The notes below the pieces were generated by a model that made no database searches, was not told the origin of the DNA, and saw only the letters and a program-made list of their open reading frames with translations. A program made the translations under genes and the position numbers. Source: Silene conica (Eukaryota > Streptophyta > Magnoliopsida > Caryophyllales > Caryophyllaceae). From it: DNA of 64,000 nucleotides. The stretch covers positions 33,485,501 through 33,549,500 of the forward strand of contig CM055315.2 in the NCBI GenBank assembly GCA_029255685.2. The letters are read 5' to 3'. Shown one piece after another: positions 1 through 12,943 of this stretch. Each line of letters starts with the position of its first letter. Position 1 is the first letter of the stretch.

Positions 1-1019
1 GTCTAGTAAATAGAGGTGATTGAGACTTTAGGATCTACTACCCACTTCGGTTAAGGGAGTCAGTTCTTCTTCTTCTTCTCGTTGTGAGAGGGGTTTCTGT
101 ACTGCCTGAATACGAAAATCTATAATGAATATGTCGCATTTTCTCTTTTCTTTATAAAATGAGATAGACGCCGACAATTACAATAAGTAAATACTGATGC
201 ACAAAGCTCCAAAATACCTGAATATGGTCTCCGCGAGGAGGCTTTCTTCCTCCATTTTCAGGGACATTCACAATCTAATAAAAAGCAAATATGTAAGAAT
301 TTTTCATATATAGGGTACTATTCAAAATCACTAACTTCATACAAAAACCCCAAATTTTGTATCAACTAACCCTAAATCCAGATGAAGAATTAACTTTTAA
401 AAGTATATAAATCTAATATGACCAACAAACTAACGACTAAGTTCTAAACTATTAATAAAACTATTATGAAATTGAAAAAACAGTGCAAGGATAATTAAAT
501 TACCTGATTCTAAATAACTAATGGTTGTTCTAAGCAACGACAAAAGGACTGCGGCATGGTGACGGACGATGTGCGACGGTAGGAGGAGGTCGGTGATGGT
601 GGTCAGGTAATGGGACGATCATGAACTAGTAGACCTAGGGTTTTGTGATTGGTAGGAGTAGTAGGTTTCGGTGATGAAGGCATGGAATGGAACTAATAGA
701 CGGGGTTGAGTTTCTGAGAGCGAGTATATGAGTGTTTTTTTTTTAATTAAATATCATTTGCATCAGTTTCACTTACAAATGACGCAAAAATATAATACCA
801 AATAAGTCGGTTGGGGTAAACAACTGACGCATTAAATCAGAAACATCAGTTCTGCAAATAACCGACGCAACAATTACGTCGGTTTCTTTATAGAACCGAC
901 GTAAATAGCTGAACTATAGGGCCAAAAACGCACTCCCGCCAAAATTAGGTACTTTTTACGTCAGTTTTGCTAGAACCGACGTAAATTACTTGACGCAATA
1001 GGGGATTTTTGTACTAGTG
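1..1019 (-). mobile_element. CACTA (En/Spm) transposon, right terminal part
   Basis: The right end reads as CACTAGTAC on the minus strand (1011-1019), the terminus that defines the superfamily. From about 780 inward there are many subterminal copies of AACCGACGTAAA / TTACGTCGG type units in both orientations, the usual transposase-binding arrays of CACTA elements. Further left a short minus-strand exon can be proposed at 218-274 (acceptor TATTAG at its 5' side, donor CAG/GTATT), reading VNVPENGGRKPPRGDHIQ; I do not recognise it but it suggests transcription inward from this end. The left end is outside the window. It is inserted in an LTR whose 3' part continues at 1020. Confidence 0.7.
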
Positions 1020-1470
1020 ATTGTTGTTGGTGAACTAATCCTTAGGATTGAAAGATTATTAGGATTAGTTTAACAACAACTTTGGGATTGCCCTTGAACG
1101 AAAGTTTAGTGCTTTTCTAGGAACCCTAAGACCGTAAGGATTGGGTAGAATATTGACCTAAAGGTTTATTCTTTGTTCCTTGGGATTGTGTTATTTGATT
1201 ATTTTACCCTTCATTGACTTGTTTTGACCATGGGGAACCGAAGTTCCTAATCTCCTTTTTATCTTATTTTAATTTTCTTGTTAGTTTGCTACCTTAGTTG
1301 TTAGTTTAAATCTCAAATCAAAACCCCCTTTTTGGTTACTTGCAATAGACTTTAAATTCACAAACATAATTAACCTTGTCTCCTTGTGGTTCGACCCTTG
1401 ACTTATCCTATCTAGTTTAAGCTGAGGTTTTATAAATCTTATCTTTGGCACCCCTCAACGACGGGTGTCA
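1020..1470 (+). mobile_element. 3' part of an LTR, same family as the solo LTR at 12568
   Basis: The stretch ends with a block (CTCCTTGTGGTTCGACCC, then a TTATCTTTGGCACC-like segment and CAACGACGGG) that is closely similar to the end of the element at 12568-14109, and it stops at GTGTCA (1470), consistent with an LTR ending in CA. The 5' part is cut off by the CACTA terminus at 1019, so the CACTA element jumped into this LTR. No primer-binding site follows, so it is a solo LTR or a fragment. Confidence 0.55.
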
Positions 1471-2953
1471 ATAAAGTAATAAAAACTAACATTAATACCT
1501 AAAATGTTTGTAGACTGTAAGTTCGATAGTCAAATAAAACTTACCAAATGGTATACACTGACCAGATACACAGCTGCTAACAAGACACTAACACTAAAAA
1601 GAGAGATCTTCAATTGTGAAGATAATAAAGGAACTGTCTAATTTGCAGGTATGCCTCTTTACAAAAAGATCTCCACGTAATTAGTTAACCCTTAAAAATA
1701 ACACATCAGAGACAGAAAAATTTGAATGTAGATATGAAGCACAAAACCTCCTCATACCAACCAAAACTCAAAAATATCAAGATTGGAACATCACATGTCA
1801 AGAAATTTTTAAATTACTAAAATTAAGCACAAAGGCTTAAAGAGGTGAAACACTTTTAAAAGATGAACACGACATTAAATACATTTAACATTGAAATCCA
1901 AATAGATATGTGTCTTCTATTACATATTTGCATATACAAAATCATAGTTGTTATATATCCATGCATATTTAAACAAAAGCTTACACATACTCCACAGACC
2001 ACTAAAGATTGATAGTTTTTGATGTCTGGCAAAAATTATGATGTGCACGAGTCATTTTCAGAGACAAGTAATATTAATAGTGAACTTCAAAGCAAACAGA
2101 GGACAAGCGTGTGAGAACTAAGGAAAACAGGGTAAAGCACCGAGTAATAGATCTCATTTATAATCAATATTTTTGCCACATCAGGCAACTTAACGAAAAT
2201 TAAAACCTATGTCGGCTATGTGCACTTCAAGCATCGTCGATTTTATAGTATGTGTTAGGTCTTAAACACATAAATAAAGTTAGAAAATGTTCATTGAATA
2301 AGGAGATAGTTAATTGTTCATGTAAAGAAAGTGAAATAATGTTAACTTTAGTTTCTTGTGTTAAGTGTGTTCTATAAATGGTAGTGCATAACTAACATTA
2401 TGGAGTATTAGCTAGAAGTCTAGAGTTCCACGTACTGTCAGTATGTAATAGTAACGAATCACCTAAAAATTAAGTAAGGGTAATATATGCTTGCCATAGA
2501 GATATACAACACCTACCAGAAAAGAACCGAAGTAGATAAAGATGTTAATAATGAAAATACAACCAGCAAAGCAAATTGAAAAGCAAGATTCAGCTACAAA
2601 GACTGGTACCATTTTTTGCGGCATTGAGGGAGTCATAGATATCAGTTTTTTGTTTCCCACAAAAATAATTCCTCAGACCTATGTGCCTGCACAAAATATT
2701 GTACGAGCCCATAAAACTCTCATCATTCGGCAAATAGTTATCATGGCAAAGAAAAATATCCAGAGCACTCTGTTCTGGACTGGTGTGCAGCAAGAACTGG
2801 CACCAAAATGCAGCAAGGGATACAAGTAGCAGTGGTTTTAGGTGCCATATATCGTATATTGAATCAAAGGAACAAATGCAGACAAGATCAACGACACAGA
2901 AACTACTACTTAAACAAGTCGTAAATCTTTTTTATTTTTAGGATCGATGATGA
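1471..2953. other. Intergenic / element-internal DNA without recognisable genes
   Basis: AT-rich sequence with only short open frames. A 67-residue minus-strand frame around 2590-2793 and an overlapping 65-residue one have no recognisable domains and may be 3' flank of the ABCG fragment to the right. I see no clear repeats or RNA genes here. Confidence 0.4.
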
Positions 2954-3614
2954 CTAACCAGAGCGAGAAGACCGTCTTCCTCTTAAAGATAACTCAATGG
3001 CTTGACCAGTTACGTTTGCTTGTTTCTGCTGCAAATCTTCTTCAGACAAAATAGCCTGAGGCTTCCCAATTGCTGCACCAAAAGAGTTGAAACTATGAGA
3101 ACTTGAGAAAAAATCGCAAACATCAGGAAGAACTCGTTATATTCTAAAACGGGTACTTACGGTTTAGATATGTCAAAGCTAGAGTATACAACATATTGAA
3201 CAGAACTACATATCCTACAAGGGCTGCCAGGCCAATCCAATACCAGTACGTGTTTGTAAAGATCCCACGAGCTTCTAGTACTTTTTTGACTGATCCTTGG
3301 TGGCTCCAACTATGGCCAAGGAATTCATTTTGTCCATACATCAATGGAAAGATCCAGTATCCCCATATCCACCACTTTTTCACAGTTTATGAGAAAACAG
3401 ATAGCAGCATGTTCAGTTGATATTCAATAAAAAAACTAGACACAGAGTGAAGATTACTAAGTAGTTGATATTTGTTACGTACTTCGTGACAATATGAAAC
3501 CACCCAACACGAGAAGCGTTACCAGGGCTCCGGTGCCAAACACGCTTGCCAATATCATGTTCCTTCCAAGCCCTACATTGAATCTTAACAATGCGGATGC
3601 CATTTCATGAATAC
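2954..3614 (-). pseudogene. PDR-type ABC transporter (ABCG) fragment, last three exons
   Basis: Full-size ABCG/PDR proteins export hydrophobic compounds across the plasma membrane; this is only the extreme C-terminal end. Exon A (3483-3614) encodes the MASALLRFNVGLGRNMILAS...GGFILSR segment. Exon B (3161 to about 3391) encodes KKWWIWGYWIFPLMYGQNEF and the last membrane helix, ending ALTYLN. Exon C (2954-3072) encodes IGKPQAILSEEDL...ELSLRGRRSSRSG and a stop. The junction B/C is clean: donor CC/GTAAGT at 3161, acceptor GCAG at 3073, giving N-P-I-G-K-P in phase. The acceptor of exon B is broken: where CAG should precede GTGAAAAAGTGG the sequence reads ACT. The ATP-binding domains and other membrane helices are missing. 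The fragment lies inward of a CACTA terminus at 4350, so capture by that element is possible but not shown. Confidence 0.8.
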
Positions 3615-4159
3615 CTAAGAGCACCAAGTATTGCTTGATTAGCAACACACTGTCATCAAAACTGGACAACACATACAACTTTCAGGTACCACCATCTGAA
3701 CTTAATGAAATTCTGGTCCACTAACCATATAAATCAAATGGTAACCTGTAATACACTAATCCGTGGTCTCAAATGTCGTTTTTGATCAAATTTTCTCATA
3801 CAAATTTGTTAATTATTTCACTACCCAACAAATTGCCAAACTTTATCAAATCTAATAAATCAAACACACATCATACATGCTTAACCACCCAAAACTCAGC
3901 CAATATTATCTCACTTTGTTCAAATAAGTAGCAAAAAATTCAAATAAGTTTAAGAAATTCACCCAAACACATCATAAGAATTTGATATTGATAAAAGAGA
4001 ACAAAATAGTTCAATCAAAAAATGATAGCATATGATGGATAATTAACAAGGAGGAAGAAGAGAAGATCAAACCTGGAGAAGGTGAAAGCAGCGCGAGATA
4101 ATCTGACTTAGGGTTAGCGGAGTATTTAGGAATTCTAAAGTGAAGGGAGTTTTTGTTGT

Positions 4160-4350
4160 TTTTTAGGAGGGATAATTAGAAAATAGAGTTGAGGCGGTAA
4201 ACACAAATTTAGACGCGCGAAGGCAAAAGTAAGACTAAAACGGCATTTAACATATTTGTCAGATTAAATGCCATCTTAGGCGTAACTAAGGTGGCATTTT
4301 TGTTTTATGCCTCTAGATAAATGTCACTAAAGCTATTCAATGTTGTAGTG
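4160..4350 (-). mobile_element. CACTA-type right terminus (second element)
   Basis: The minus strand begins CACTACAACATTGAATAGC at 4350, a classic CACTA end. Inside it are inverted and direct copies of an AAATGCCA/TGGCATTT unit at about 4230-4310, a subterminal array different from that of the element at 1-1019. The three bases after the end are TAA. A matching left end was looked for between 1471 and 4160 and not found, so the extent is unknown. Confidence 0.55.
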
Positions 4351-4386
4351 TAACATTTTTTTCGTCTAAATAGGAACATTTTAACT

Positions 4387-4465
4387 TGTCAGACATTTTT
4401 ACCTGTCAGACATTTTTACCATGTCAGATATTCTCATGTCAGGCCTTTTAACATGTCAGAACTTT
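4387..4465. repeat. Degenerate short tandem repeat with TGTCAGAC core
   Basis: Five imperfect units containing (A/C)(T)TGTCAG(A/G)C(A)TTTT in a row, each about 18 to 20 bp. It lies just outside the CACTA terminus. No function can be assigned. Confidence 0.5.
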
Positions 4466-4971
4466 GCAGATCTTCAAACCAAACCCTAAAATCCCAGAAA
4501 CCCACATAAATAACTACAATAAAACCAAATTAAACAATTCAAAGATCATTATTTAAACAAGAGAATGTCATACCAATGAAGATCTTTAAACAACAAAACA
4601 ATAAAACCCCAAAATCCACACAATTTATTTAATAAAGAACACATGCAATAAAATAACCACCAAACCCTACAAAGAACCCACAAACCCAGAAAAAAACATG
4701 CAAACCTAGAAATCCTAAAATACAAGGAACCCTAAAATTTCCCAGATTACCCTACAAAATACAAAAATGACGACGACACTTAAATTAAACCAAATGCATT
4801 TATTCAACAAAACCACCAAACAATATCTAACATTTATCAAACAAAAAACGAACATCATTAATTATGAACAACTTTTTTACGATTGAAATATGTATTTTTT
4901 TTAAAACACAAATCATAAAATTATCACCAAATTAGTAACAACACATTTAAAATAATCAAATATGTGCATAC

Positions 4972-5041
4972 CTTCATCATTGTTACTCGATGACACATTA
5001 TTCTTAACCAATCCATGCCTCGCAGTCTGCTTCTTCACCAT
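4972..5041 (-). other. Possible first coding exon of an unidentified gene
   Basis: Reading left from an ATG at 5039-5041 the frame gives MVKKQTARHGLVKNNVSSSN and then NDE, ending at a good donor (GAAG/GTATGC). Upstream is a plausible 5' leader rich in A and C. No downstream exon was recognised before the CACTA terminus at 4350, so it is either an orphan exon or chance. The protein is not recognised. Confidence 0.25.
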
Positions 5042-5353
5042 TTTCGTGTTTTATGTTCGGTGTTTTTGTGGTTTTGATAGAGAGAAACGAAGACAAATGG
5101 AGAGAGAATGAGTGATTTTTTTGGAAATGAAATTTCTGATGAATGGATGAGGGAGTTGATGAGATGTTTTGAGTGGAAATGGGAAATGAGAGATGTTTGA
5201 CTTCTCGAGGGGTTTTGGGAAACACAAATGTACAACCCCATTTTCCCTCCATTATTTAATTACCCCACGCATGACATCATCACAAATCACACCCACTTGC
5301 ATGATCCATCAACAAGTACACGGTATCAACTTGCCCCATTTAACCTCTATTTG

Positions 5354-5377
5354 ACCCGTCGCAAGCTTGCGACGGGT
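5354..5377. repeat. 24-bp perfect palindrome (half-site ACCCGTCGCAAG)
   Basis: The half-site ACCCGTCGCAAG is followed directly by its reverse complement. The GCGACGG motif recalls the subterminal motif of the CACTA element at 60-63 kb, but no CACTA end lies next to it. Confidence 0.8.
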
Positions 5378-5769
5378 ACGTCCATCTTACGAAAAACGGA
5401 TTGTTTTTACTATTAGTCGCACTTTAATTATCTTGACCCATTTTAACCCTTCGAAGCAGAAGGTCACCACTTAGGTCATCAACCCAATTAGTTTTTATTT
5501 TCCAACATTTTAAATCATTTCCCATATTTTTTACCCCATTAAAACCTCTCTCTTACTTTATCCATTATTATTTACTAACAATTATAAATAAGTTAATTTT
5601 GTGATGTTATAAATATCTAAATAAAATAATTACTATTAATTGTATATTTATATTAGGGGGGAATTAAAATAACAATATTAAAATTTTAAGAGGTGAAAGA
5701 CGATTTCATTGATGACAAATAAATTTAATTGAAAACATGATTTTTTTTTTTTGGAACTCGAAAAGGAAA

Positions 5770-8700
5770 TTATGAACACACAACTTGACATGCCAGATTA
5801 TGCGCCAACTTATTCAAAGATCTAGGAACGAAGCTAATACTAAGACAATGGAAATGACTATAAAGAAGAGATAACTCCTCCAGAATGTCTTCAACCAGAT
5901 GGTGTTGTTGCTCCAACCGCGCGATCTGCAAGATCCCATTAAGACAATCTGATAAAACTTCTAAATGCAGCTCCTGATTGTCAACTGCCCATTTCATGAC
6001 CATCTTAACACCCAGCAGCTCCGCCTGAAGAGGTGTAGAAGCGTACACTTTACAACTACCCCTGTAAAATATACTTCCTTTCTCATCAAAAATCACCCAT
6101 CCTATCCCCGACCCTCTAACTTCATCCCAGCTCGCATCTACCTTAACCCGTTTACATAAACAAGTCCTCTTCATACCCACAAGAAAAAACGGGACTGATT
6201 CTCTAATACCTCTAATACCTTTACTCACTTCAAAAGAAGCTTCCCTCATAGCCAACATCTCCCCCTCACTCTCCCCACTTCCCCGTCTATCTTTAAGATC
6301 CCTTGCTTCAATGGCCGTGATCACCAAAGCCCCATAACATCGGAAAAAACTTTCAGTCTGGAATTGTTCCTTGTTAAAAATAACCCTATTCCTCGTAATC
6401 CAGATATTCCATATCAGAGCTACGAAATGAATCACCATATTTTCAGCGTCCTTCTGCTTATATAAAAAAAATAACCCAATCTACTAGCCAATCTCCCATA
6501 CTAATACTTGATACTTGCTTCAATCTGATTCCCAACGCCGAAGCCCCCCAGATTCTTTCAATGAGTTGACAATCCCTAGATAAATGTTCCAACGATTCAG
6601 TATTAAACTCAGCCCAATTTTTGCAAAGACTACATTGCCAATCCTTTTCCGTACCAATCTTGCGTTCTTTTAGCTCTCCTCCAAGTGGAAGGGTATTAGT
6701 AATGATTTTCCAAATTAAAACTTTCCAAGCTTGTGGAACCTTTAAAGCCCACAACTTCGACTTACAGAATTTCTTACCCTTCATAGTAATTCTACTCCCA
6801 TCCGCTCTAGAAGCCCTTGACGCAAAGTGCTCCTGAAACAAAAGCCCATATCCACTTTTAACCGTATAAACACCACTTGAAGTATAGGGCTAAAGGATCC
6901 TATCTTTAATTCTTGAGGCAGACAAAGAAATAGCCAGAATCTTGTCTACTGAAGCCTTATCAAAAACTCCAATTAACTTACTAACATTCCATTCACCCCT
7001 CTCATTAATAAAGTCTCTAATTACCAAATTTTTTAAGTAAGCATGACTTTCCCCCAAAATAGACGAGTTAGGTTCAGGCCTATCTTCACCTACCCATCTA
7101 TTCGTCCAAACATTCAAATTCGAACCAATCCTCGGCTTCCAAGCCAACAAATCCTTAATAGCATTAAAACCATACACCATACTTCGTCTTCCCCAGGACA
7201 TATTCCCCTGTTCCTTCATAATAATTCCAAAGTCATCACCCACCTCCACCTTAAGAAGTTTATAGAAAACCTCCCCAAAATACGACTTTTCTCCTGTGAT
7301 AATTCTCCATGCTTGTTTGCCCAACAATGCTCTATTCAACACCTCTATATTCCTAATTCCTACCCCTCCTCTACTCTTCGGCAAACCCAAAAAAATCATG
7401 TTGCACCAATGAATAGCTTTCCCTGATATACCCCCTGCCCACCAGAACTGCGACAGTAGAGAATTAATCTTACGTGTCACACTTATCGGTACCCTAAATA
7501 CCGATAGGAAGTAATTTGAAATGGTGGCCAGGATGGAATTAATCAACGTCAGTCTACCCGAGGGTGCAAGAAGGACCCCATTCCATGATGATACACGTCT
7601 CTGAACGTTTTCTATGAGTCCCTTGAACAAACTTCTCTTAGACCCTTGTAACTCAGTAGGAATTCCAAGATACTTCCCAAATCCCTGGTTTCTCCTAACC
7701 CGGAAATTTCTCATAGTCAATTGAATCCGACCTAAAGTCATGTTCGGACTAAACAGGAGACCAGGTTTATTCTCATTAAGTCGTTGTCCCGATAAATCAC
7801 AGAAAACATCAATAAGCTGCATTAAATGCAATGAGTTTTCCTTCTTATCTTCCAAAAAGAAGACTGCATCGTCAGCAAAAAATAGATGAGATAACCTCTC
7901 CACTCCATGAGCCATAAAAATGCCTTGTAACCTACCCACTTCCTGAGCCCTACACACGTTCCTTGACAAATCCTCCATACATAGAACAAAAAGAAAAGGT
8001 GATAAAGGATCACCCTGCCTAAGGCCACATCTTGGTTTGAATTGCTTAAGAGGAGCTCAATTCAAAAGAACTTCATACGATACAGATGAAACACATTGCA
8101 TAATTAGAACAATAATCCTATCAAGAAATCCCAATTTCCTTAGAATAGCTCCAACAAAATCTCATTTCATCCGATCATATGCTTTACTCATATCAATTTT
8201 AAAAGCAATTTTCCCAGTTTTTCCTACCTTTGTATTATTAACCCGGAAAATAGCCTCATTAGCCAAAAGAATATTATCACTAATATTCCTACCTGGGACA
8301 AAAGCACCCTGGAAACGTCCCACTAGGTAGCCCATAACCCTATTCAACCTATTAGTAATACATTTTGAGATAACTCGCATAAAAACATTGCATAAACTAA
8401 TAGGTCGAAAATCACTAACCTTCTCCTGGTTCTGACATTTTGGTACCAAAGCTATAAAAGTCCGGCTAAACTCCTTTAGCACATTACCTGAGTTCAGGAT
8501 AGCCAACGCCGCTTTGGTGAAATCCTTCTTCATAAAAAACCAACATTTTTGGATAACTCGAGCGGGTATACCATCCGGCCCAGGCGATTTTAATGGCCCC
8601 ATTTGAAAGACCGCCTTTCGAACCTTTTTACGTGAGAACGGCTTATTTAACTTTTCAAAGTCCATGTCACTTACCTTAACATCCACTGCTGAAAGAAATT

Positions 8701-9984
8701 CACGTAAATTAGAATCCTCCGCATCAGACAACCTCTCATCCCCATGTCTTCTCTCATTCATGGACGCATCAAAAATTCCCATGAAGAAGTTCTGAAACTC
8801 CTCACCTATCTTTTGTCTATCATACTCCCACTTATCCTCATGCCTTTTAAGACCAACAATAAAATTTCGTCCCGCTCTTCCTTTAGCCCAGTTGAAAAAG
8901 AATTTTGTACCAATGTCCCCTTCCACAGCCCATTTAATTTTTGCTCTCTGTTTCCAGTACAATGCTGACGCTGTAGCAAAATCTTTCAGCTCCTCATGTG
9001 CCTTAACATAATTTTCCTCACGTTGTTCCAAAACTGCCTCCTCTTGACCCTTTTCTAGTCGTCTATCAAATTCATCCCATCTACATGACCAAGCCTCCTT
9101 CTTGTTCAGACTCCATTTCCTAATCTCTTGACGTAAATAGCCTAATTTACGGAGTAGCCTAAATGAAGGAGATCCATTTATGTAAGAAGAAGACCAAGTA
9201 TTCTTAAGCATATCAATACATTCGCTATGATCTAGAGCCCAGACATCGACCTTATAAGGCCTTTTATCCTATCCCCAGTCAACACCACATTAAGTTCTAC
9301 CGGAGCATGATCAGATAGTTGAATTGGATAATGTTGTAACCCCGAATCCGGCAATAACTCCAACCAATTCCGTGACCCCAAAGCCTTATCAAGCCTCTCA
9401 TACACTCTAGCCTTACCAAGGCGATTATTGCACCATGTAAAAGTTGGACCTTTAAACGGAATGCCAATAAGCTCATTTCTAACTTTCCACTCCGAAAAGA
9501 AAGTAGAACCCGGAATCCTTCCTTGACTACTACTACATTTTTCCCAAACAAATTCAACTTGATTAAAGTCTCCAACTATTAAAAAGGGTTATTGTAGAGA
9601 TCTTAATTTATCCTCAAGTTCTTCAAAGACTTTTTGACGTCTTGCAAAACACGGTTCCCCATAAAAAAAGATGTAGTACCAACTTCGACCATAATACTTA
9701 TTAACCAAAATAACCAAGTAGTTCTTACAAGCAAAATGGAGGCTCATATGAATGCCCCTCTTCCAGCCTACCCATAACCCCCCGGATGCTCCATCAGAGT
9801 CCATCCCTACTGAATTATCAAAACCCCATGGTCGAAATAAACGACTTACATTAGCACTATTACACTTAGTTTCAGCTAAAAACATAAAATCAAAAGGCTT
9901 CTTACTTAATATCGCTCTTAATTTGGAAATTGTAGGGGAGAGCGTATTATTTAGGCCCCTACAATTCCAAACCACACTGTTCAT
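5770..9984 (-). pseudogene. LINE ORF2: endonuclease, reverse transcriptase, zinc finger, RNase H
   Basis: ORF2 of plant L1 elements nicks the target and reverse-transcribes the element RNA. The APE-like endonuclease starts MNSVVWNCRGLNN and includes VGDFN and SDHAP (about 9984-9280). The reverse transcriptase (about 8900-7300) shows SPGPDGIPA, GLRQGDPLSPF and the catalytic FADD (about 7868-7879). A C-terminal zinc-finger module with CSLCKNWAEFNTESLEHLSRDC lies near 6600, and an RNase H domain starting VKVDASWD ends at 5770. Damage seen: stop at 9589, frameshift near 9262, in-frame stops at 8162, 8057 and 6890 (the first and last look like Trp codons changed to TGA/TAG), and a frameshift in a T run near 6465. 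The ancestral protein was about 1,400 residues. The ATG at 9982-9984 overlaps the ORF1 stop as ATGA. Confidence 0.9.
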
Positions 9985-12839
9985 GGCGACATAGGAGGTT
10001 GTGATGGCCCAAGCTCCTCAAAGCCCTTTGAGTCTTCCTCCATTGATGAGTCACTGGACTCATCCATATCCGAATCATTAATAGAAATCAAGAAAGCAGC
10101 CCCTGCCTTATTCCCAGCACTAGATCCTGCAGCATCCTTCACCATAGCACTCCCTTCCCCTTCCTGCATCATACTCTGACTTCCCAGCTCCGAGCCCCCA
10201 TTACCTAGACATATATTCTTTGCAATACCCCCTAAATACTCTTTAGCCCCCTCCAAAGTAGCAATATGCTCATCAGGAATCATAATATAATCTAGCTGGG
10301 TGCAACATTTTCGTTTTCGAGCTTTTTGAATTTCATCCTTAAAGTCTTCCCCCATAGTATCCTTGTGGTAGACCTCAATCATCCCCATGGTTCCATCAGA
10401 ATTACTTGGTGGGTCAATGCTTGCAACAAGAGATGAGAAAGCCCCCATCCTAGGTATGTCAAACATCTTCACTTTCCCCTTCTTTTCAGCATCAGTATTC
10501 TCCCTAGCCCTTGCCTGGTGCAGATTAGCCTCAGCCTCCTCCATCACTTGCTTCCATTTTTCAATAGCCAACTCAGTTGCTTTCTTAATTTGTTCCACTG
10601 CTCTCTCTAATCTTGACAGCCCCTTGTCCAATTCAACTCCTTTCCTGATTAAAGCATCAGGAGTGACTGACTTCAGATCCTCCAACCTTTCCTCCTTCAC
10701 CATAGCCATTTGAGAAATTTCAACCCCTCCAACCAGTCCACTACTTTGCCCCCTAAAAACCCCAGACTCCCCCTGAAGTCTAGTCTTCATTCCACTCTCT
10801 GCCTCCGAAGAGTCATCAGAAGAGATGACATTAACATAACTTTGATTCGAGTCTGAGGAATCTCCATTTGCTTCCCTAGCCTGATTAATTATATGGTATG
10901 GGTAATGGTCAGACTCCTCAGAGGAGTCCTCATCACTAATAACAATGACTTCAGTTTCCCTAGCCTCTTCTGTAGTTTCAAGACTCATGTCCCTTTCCTC
11001 ACCATCACTCCCCACGTGACCCATCCTGAAATGCCCATCAGGAAAATGATAGACCACTGGTAAACCCGTTACAGGAGGGTCAAAAGTCTGGTTAAGCCCT
11101 CTATATTCATCGTCCATCAAAGCCCACTCTGGATCCCCTTCCACCCTTGATAAGATTGTTTCTTGAACCTTTGATCCCTATCTACCACCCCACTCAAAGA
11201 ATTTTAAGAAGCATAAAGTAAATAGGGATCATTATACCTCAATTACCTAAGATTGTCTTCCTGTGCAGCCTGCATATTCTGTTGATTATCAAAATCTTCA
11301 TCAGCACTGTGAAACTGATCCTGATCCTGCTCCTCCTCTCCCACTACCATACCATCCACTCTAGTTCCCTATCTCTGTTGACCCTCTTCCCCATTTGAAA
11401 CAATTTCAGCTACCACTTGCCTCTGATTATTCTCTTCAACTTCCATATCTTGTATTCCAAATTATTGTTGCATGACCCCTTCCATCACTTGAGGATTCAG
11501 ATTTCTATTTCCATAACCTTGCTGAACATTAACATTCCCTTCCAAGCTCCCCCCTTGAGCAGCATGCTGCTGCTCACCTTGGACCTCCTGATATTGTTGA
11601 CCACCACCATTACCTTGCTCACGCATTCTATTTTCCTGGTCACCATGAAGCACCTGGTCTCTTAAGTTAAAGAGCACATGGCCCGCAAACGGTTGAGCAG
11701 TAACTGCAAACCGCATCCCAAGGTACACTCTTCCCCCTGGGTAATCCCTAGATGAAAATCAATGACTCTTTCAGGGGACTCCCTTCCCCTCCTAACATTC
11801 CTCCTCCCCCAGTCTTACCTTAGAGTTCACAAATTTTGTAGTTGATGGTGTAGCCCTCAAATCCATATTAAACATAGTATGACTACTATTAGCCTGATAC
11901 ACCACAAATCCTTTTTCACCTGATCTATCCATCATTCCTGTTATCTCAGAAATGATGGTCATCATACTTTCCCGACACTGAACCCCAGTATGTCCAATTT
12001 TTCCACATTTTATACAGTACTTAAAATTTTCCTCATACCTGAACTGTACCCATAATAAATTACCATCATCAAGAGATAAAAAGAAACCTGGCATAAGTGG
12101 CTGATTTAGGCGAATACAGACTCTGACCCTGAGATAGTCGTGATCAGGTATCCCTTCAAATGGTTGCACATAGTGCTGATGGCTCATCAATTTTCCCGCC
12201 ACATGTGCAACATGCTCCGTCAAATACTCAAAAGGTAAGCCACAAACCCTCACCCATACTTCAGCAAAAGGGAACCTAACAGTCCTAGGTATCATATCTG
12301 GATACCATTTAGCGAAAACCATTAAGGCTCCATCAATAGTAGTCGTACTTCTCAATAACAGTTCCTCAATATCTAATGCATTTTCACAATGTAGAACATA
12401 CAGTTCCCCCATCCTAGAAACCCTAATTATCCCTCTCGTATCCCACTTACTTTCAATAACATCTTCCACCATTTCAGCTTCAAAAACTCTGTAGTCCACC
12501 AGAAAACCCAAAACACAGTTTCCCCAATACTCCATAGACCTACCCAAGTGACCGGGTTCAACATGCATGATGCGTGTCTATTTTATGATGTTTTACATCT
12601 ATTTTTACACGCATTTTGTCGCTCATTTACTATGTTTTAGCCATAAATTCCCAAAATTCGTGCACTTTCGTATTTTTATGCACTTTTACAGATTTGTGCG
12701 GAAAAAGGACAATTTTACACCAAACTTATGCCCTCGTGACTTTTGCATAATTAAGGAACGAAGGAAAGTCAACAGGAATCATTAATCAAGTATCAAAAGT
12801 CAAAACCGAGACGAATCAAAACAATCTTATGCAGTAACG

Positions 12840-12943
12840 GGTCGACCGACCTATTATATGGGTCGGCCGACCAGTTCTTTGCAACCCAGAATTCCTGAAG
12901 CCCGTAAAGAGGTTGACCGACCTACAAAACTGGTCGACCGACC
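12840..12943. repeat. Four palindromic GGTCGnCCGACC sites spaced 21 bp in pairs, upstream of TATA
   Basis: Sites start at 12840 (GGTCGACCGACC), 12861 (GGTCGGCCGACC, a perfect palindrome), 12911 (GGTTGACCGACC) and 12932 (GGTCGACCGACC). Spacing within each pair is exactly 21 bp. The last site is about 75 bp from the TATA box. A second cluster in the reverse orientation starts at 13444. Confidence 0.9.

Noticed and set aside
1583..1600. Possible left end CACTAAAAAGAG preceded by TAA, as partner of the CACTA end at 4350
   Set aside because: Beyond the first five bases the sequence does not match the right end and there is no AAATGCC subterminal array next to it.
9297..9575. 92-residue minus-strand frame in the LINE endonuclease region
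   Set aside because: Wrong frame; the true endonuclease frame next to it reads VGDFN and SDHAP.
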